Assembly (NCBI RefSeq): GCF_014651995.1
Contig: NZ_BMXY01000001.1
Span: 1,302,001 to 1,366,000 of the forward strand
Length of the DNA stretch: 64,000 bases
Origin: Cognatilysobacter xinjiangensis
GTDB taxonomy: Bacteria > Pseudomonadota > Gammaproteobacteria > Xanthomonadales > Xanthomonadaceae
Direction of reading: 5' to 3'
The notes under the pieces were generated by a model that was not told the origin of the DNA, made no database searches, and saw only the letters and a program-made list of their open reading frames with translations. Each line of letters begins with the position of its first letter. Within the stretch, counting starts at the first letter, position 1. The translations under genes were made by a program, and so were the position numbers. Positions 63,121 through 64,000 of this stretch are shown here, one piece after another.

Positions 63121-64000
63121 ATGGACACCGATCCCGCCTTCGATGCCGACGTGGTGATCGTCGGCGCGAGCTTCGCCGGCACCGCCTGCGCCCTCGCCGC
63201 CGCGCAGCGCGGGCTGCGCGTGGTGGTGCTGGAACGCAAGCGCGACCCCGGCAAGAAGCTGCACACCACCGGCATCATCGTGAAGGAGGCCGCCGAGCAG
63301 ACGCTGCTCAACCAGCTGCCGCCCGCGATGACGCGACGCATCGAGCAGGTGCGGCTGTATGCGCCCAGCCTTCGCCAGGTCGCACTCGCGGCGCCGGGCT
63401 ACTACTTCCTCACCACCGACACGCCCGCGGTGATGCGCTGGCTGGCGGAACAGTTGCGCGCGCACGGCGTCGACCTGCGGCTGGAGTGCGCGTTCACCGA
63501 CGCGCAGCCGGTCGACGGCGGCTGGCGAGTGGAAGGCGTCGGCACGACGCGCTACCTCGTGGGCGCGGACGGCGCGCGCTCGCGCGTCGCACGGCGCTGC
63601 GGGCTGGGCGAGGTGCGGCAGTTCCTGTACGGCGTCGAGTACGACTTCCCCGGCGCGCAGCTGGCCGAGCCTGGCGCGCTGCACTGCTTCATCAGCAAGC
63701 GTTACGCGCCCGGCTACATCGGCTGGATCGCGCAGAGCCCGACCGGCATCCAGGCGGGCCTCGCGCTGCGCCACGACCCGGCAAACGCGCGCGTCCCGGA
63801 CATCGACGGCTTCCTGCTGCGCGTGGGCCATGCAGGCGGCCTGCCGCGACATCTGCGCGCCGGCAGCACCCGCGCCGGCCTGATTCCCTGCAGCGGGCCG
63901 GTGTTCGACATGGCGCGCGACGGCGTCATCCTCGTCGGCGACGCCGCGGGCATCGTCTCGCCGGTCACCGCGGGTGGCATCCATTCTGCGTGGGAGCACG
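63121..64000 (+). CDS. geranylgeranyl reductase-like flavoprotein (cut by window edge)
   Basis: ATG 63121 opens a frame that runs to the end of the window (293 codons, no stop). Residues 11-40 form the FAD motif VVIVGASFAGTACALAAAQR followed by LERKRDPGKK; a later GDAAGIVSPVTAGGIHSAWE is the second FAD-binding block. Between them are LVGADGARSRVARRCG and LIPCSGPVFDMARDGVI. This matches the geranylgeranyl reductase/RdmE-like FAD oxidoreductases. The minus strand of this region is also open but is a shadow. The 182-bp gap before it shows nothing convincing. Confidence 0.8.
   Translation, partial: MDTDPAFDADVVIVGASFAGTACALAAAQRGLRVVVLERKRDPGKKLHTTGIIVKEAAEQTLLNQLPPAMTRRIEQVRLYAPSLRQVALAAPGYYFLTTDTPAVMRWLAEQLRAHGVDLRLECAFTDAQPVDGGWRVEGVGTTRYLVGADGARSRVARRCGLGEVRQFLYGVEYDFPGAQLAEPGALHCFISKRYAPGYIGWIAQSPTGIQAGLALRHDPANARVPDIDGFLLRVGHAGGLPRHLRAGSTRAGLIPCSGPVFDMARDGVILVGDAAGIVSPVTAGGIHSAWEH

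Noticed and set aside
63109-63999. Minus-strand open frame at the right edge
   Set aside because: The plus strand encodes a flavoprotein with two FAD motifs; the minus frame is its mirror image.

Overview
The window is a 64 kb piece of a bacterial chromosome with very high GC (about 70% by eye) and tightly packed genes. The gene set and order point to a gammaproteobacterium of the Xanthomonadaceae (Lysobacter/Luteimonas-like): rsmD-coaD divergent from ftsY, ftsY followed by an AsmA-like gene, mutY and yggX, then an Uup-type ABC-F ATPase and a Cys-type SelO. The genus is an inference. I see no rRNA, tRNA, CRISPR array, insertion sequence, integrase or phage gene. The region reads as core and soft-core chromosome rather than an island.

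Left part (1-19.7 kb): the end of a COG3650-like gene, DUF72, ThpR, a YghA-type SDR, an AlkB-like dioxygenase and YbjQ. A minus-strand run follows, rsmD-coaD-lipoprotein-ferredoxin-ggt, with ATGA and TGATG overlaps at two junctions. The divergent plus-strand run is ftsY, AsmA-like, mutY, yggX. Then come Uup, SelO, a DEAD-box RNA helicase with a DbpA-type tail, a PPOX-fold protein and the tRNA hydroxylase TrhO.

Middle part (19.7-45.8 kb): a class-C serine hydrolase, a BaiN-type flavoprotein, and a two-gene signalling unit (CheY-like receiver plus a protein with four exact 29-residue repeats fused to a CheX-like phosphatase domain). Two GAF-GGDEF diguanylate cyclases each lie beside an SRAP (YedK/HMCES) gene. 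One SRAP copy has all catalytic residues and the other has lost them. Further genes are an HPF/RaiA protein, several SDRs, a sirtuin, an MBL-fold hydrolase, a Nudix hydrolase, a YbiI-type zinc finger, DUF1203, DUF1615, DUF1993, an M23 endopeptidase, a DUF2388/DUF4105 pair with an HExxH motif, and a hybrid histidine kinase with a lone receiver.

Right part (45.8-64 kb): M13 metallopeptidase (TTG start), upp, a carboxylesterase, an exported peroxiredoxin, Ohr divergent from an Old Yellow Enzyme, an SDR, a 457-bp AT-richer intergenic region with a palindrome, a small lipoprotein, an RcnB-like protein, a zinc alcohol dehydrogenase, a PfpI-type protein, a GFA-family protein, a soluble sugar dehydrogenase, a POT peptide transporter, an M14-type deacylase, a COG2521 methyltransferase and a truncated geranylgeranyl-reductase-like flavoprotein. 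Between the sugar dehydrogenase and the transporter lies a candidate structured small RNA of about 100 nt.

Taken together the genes cover translation and protein targeting, DNA and RNA repair (AlkB, MutY, SRAP, ThpR), redox and electrophile stress (Ohr, peroxiredoxin, OYE, YggX, SelO) and c-di-GMP or phosphorelay signalling. I found no clear new defence or biosynthetic system. The most unusual items are the candidate RNA at 58.4 kb, the residue-stripped SRAP paralogue, the four-repeat CheX protein and the HExxH/Lnb-like exported protein.
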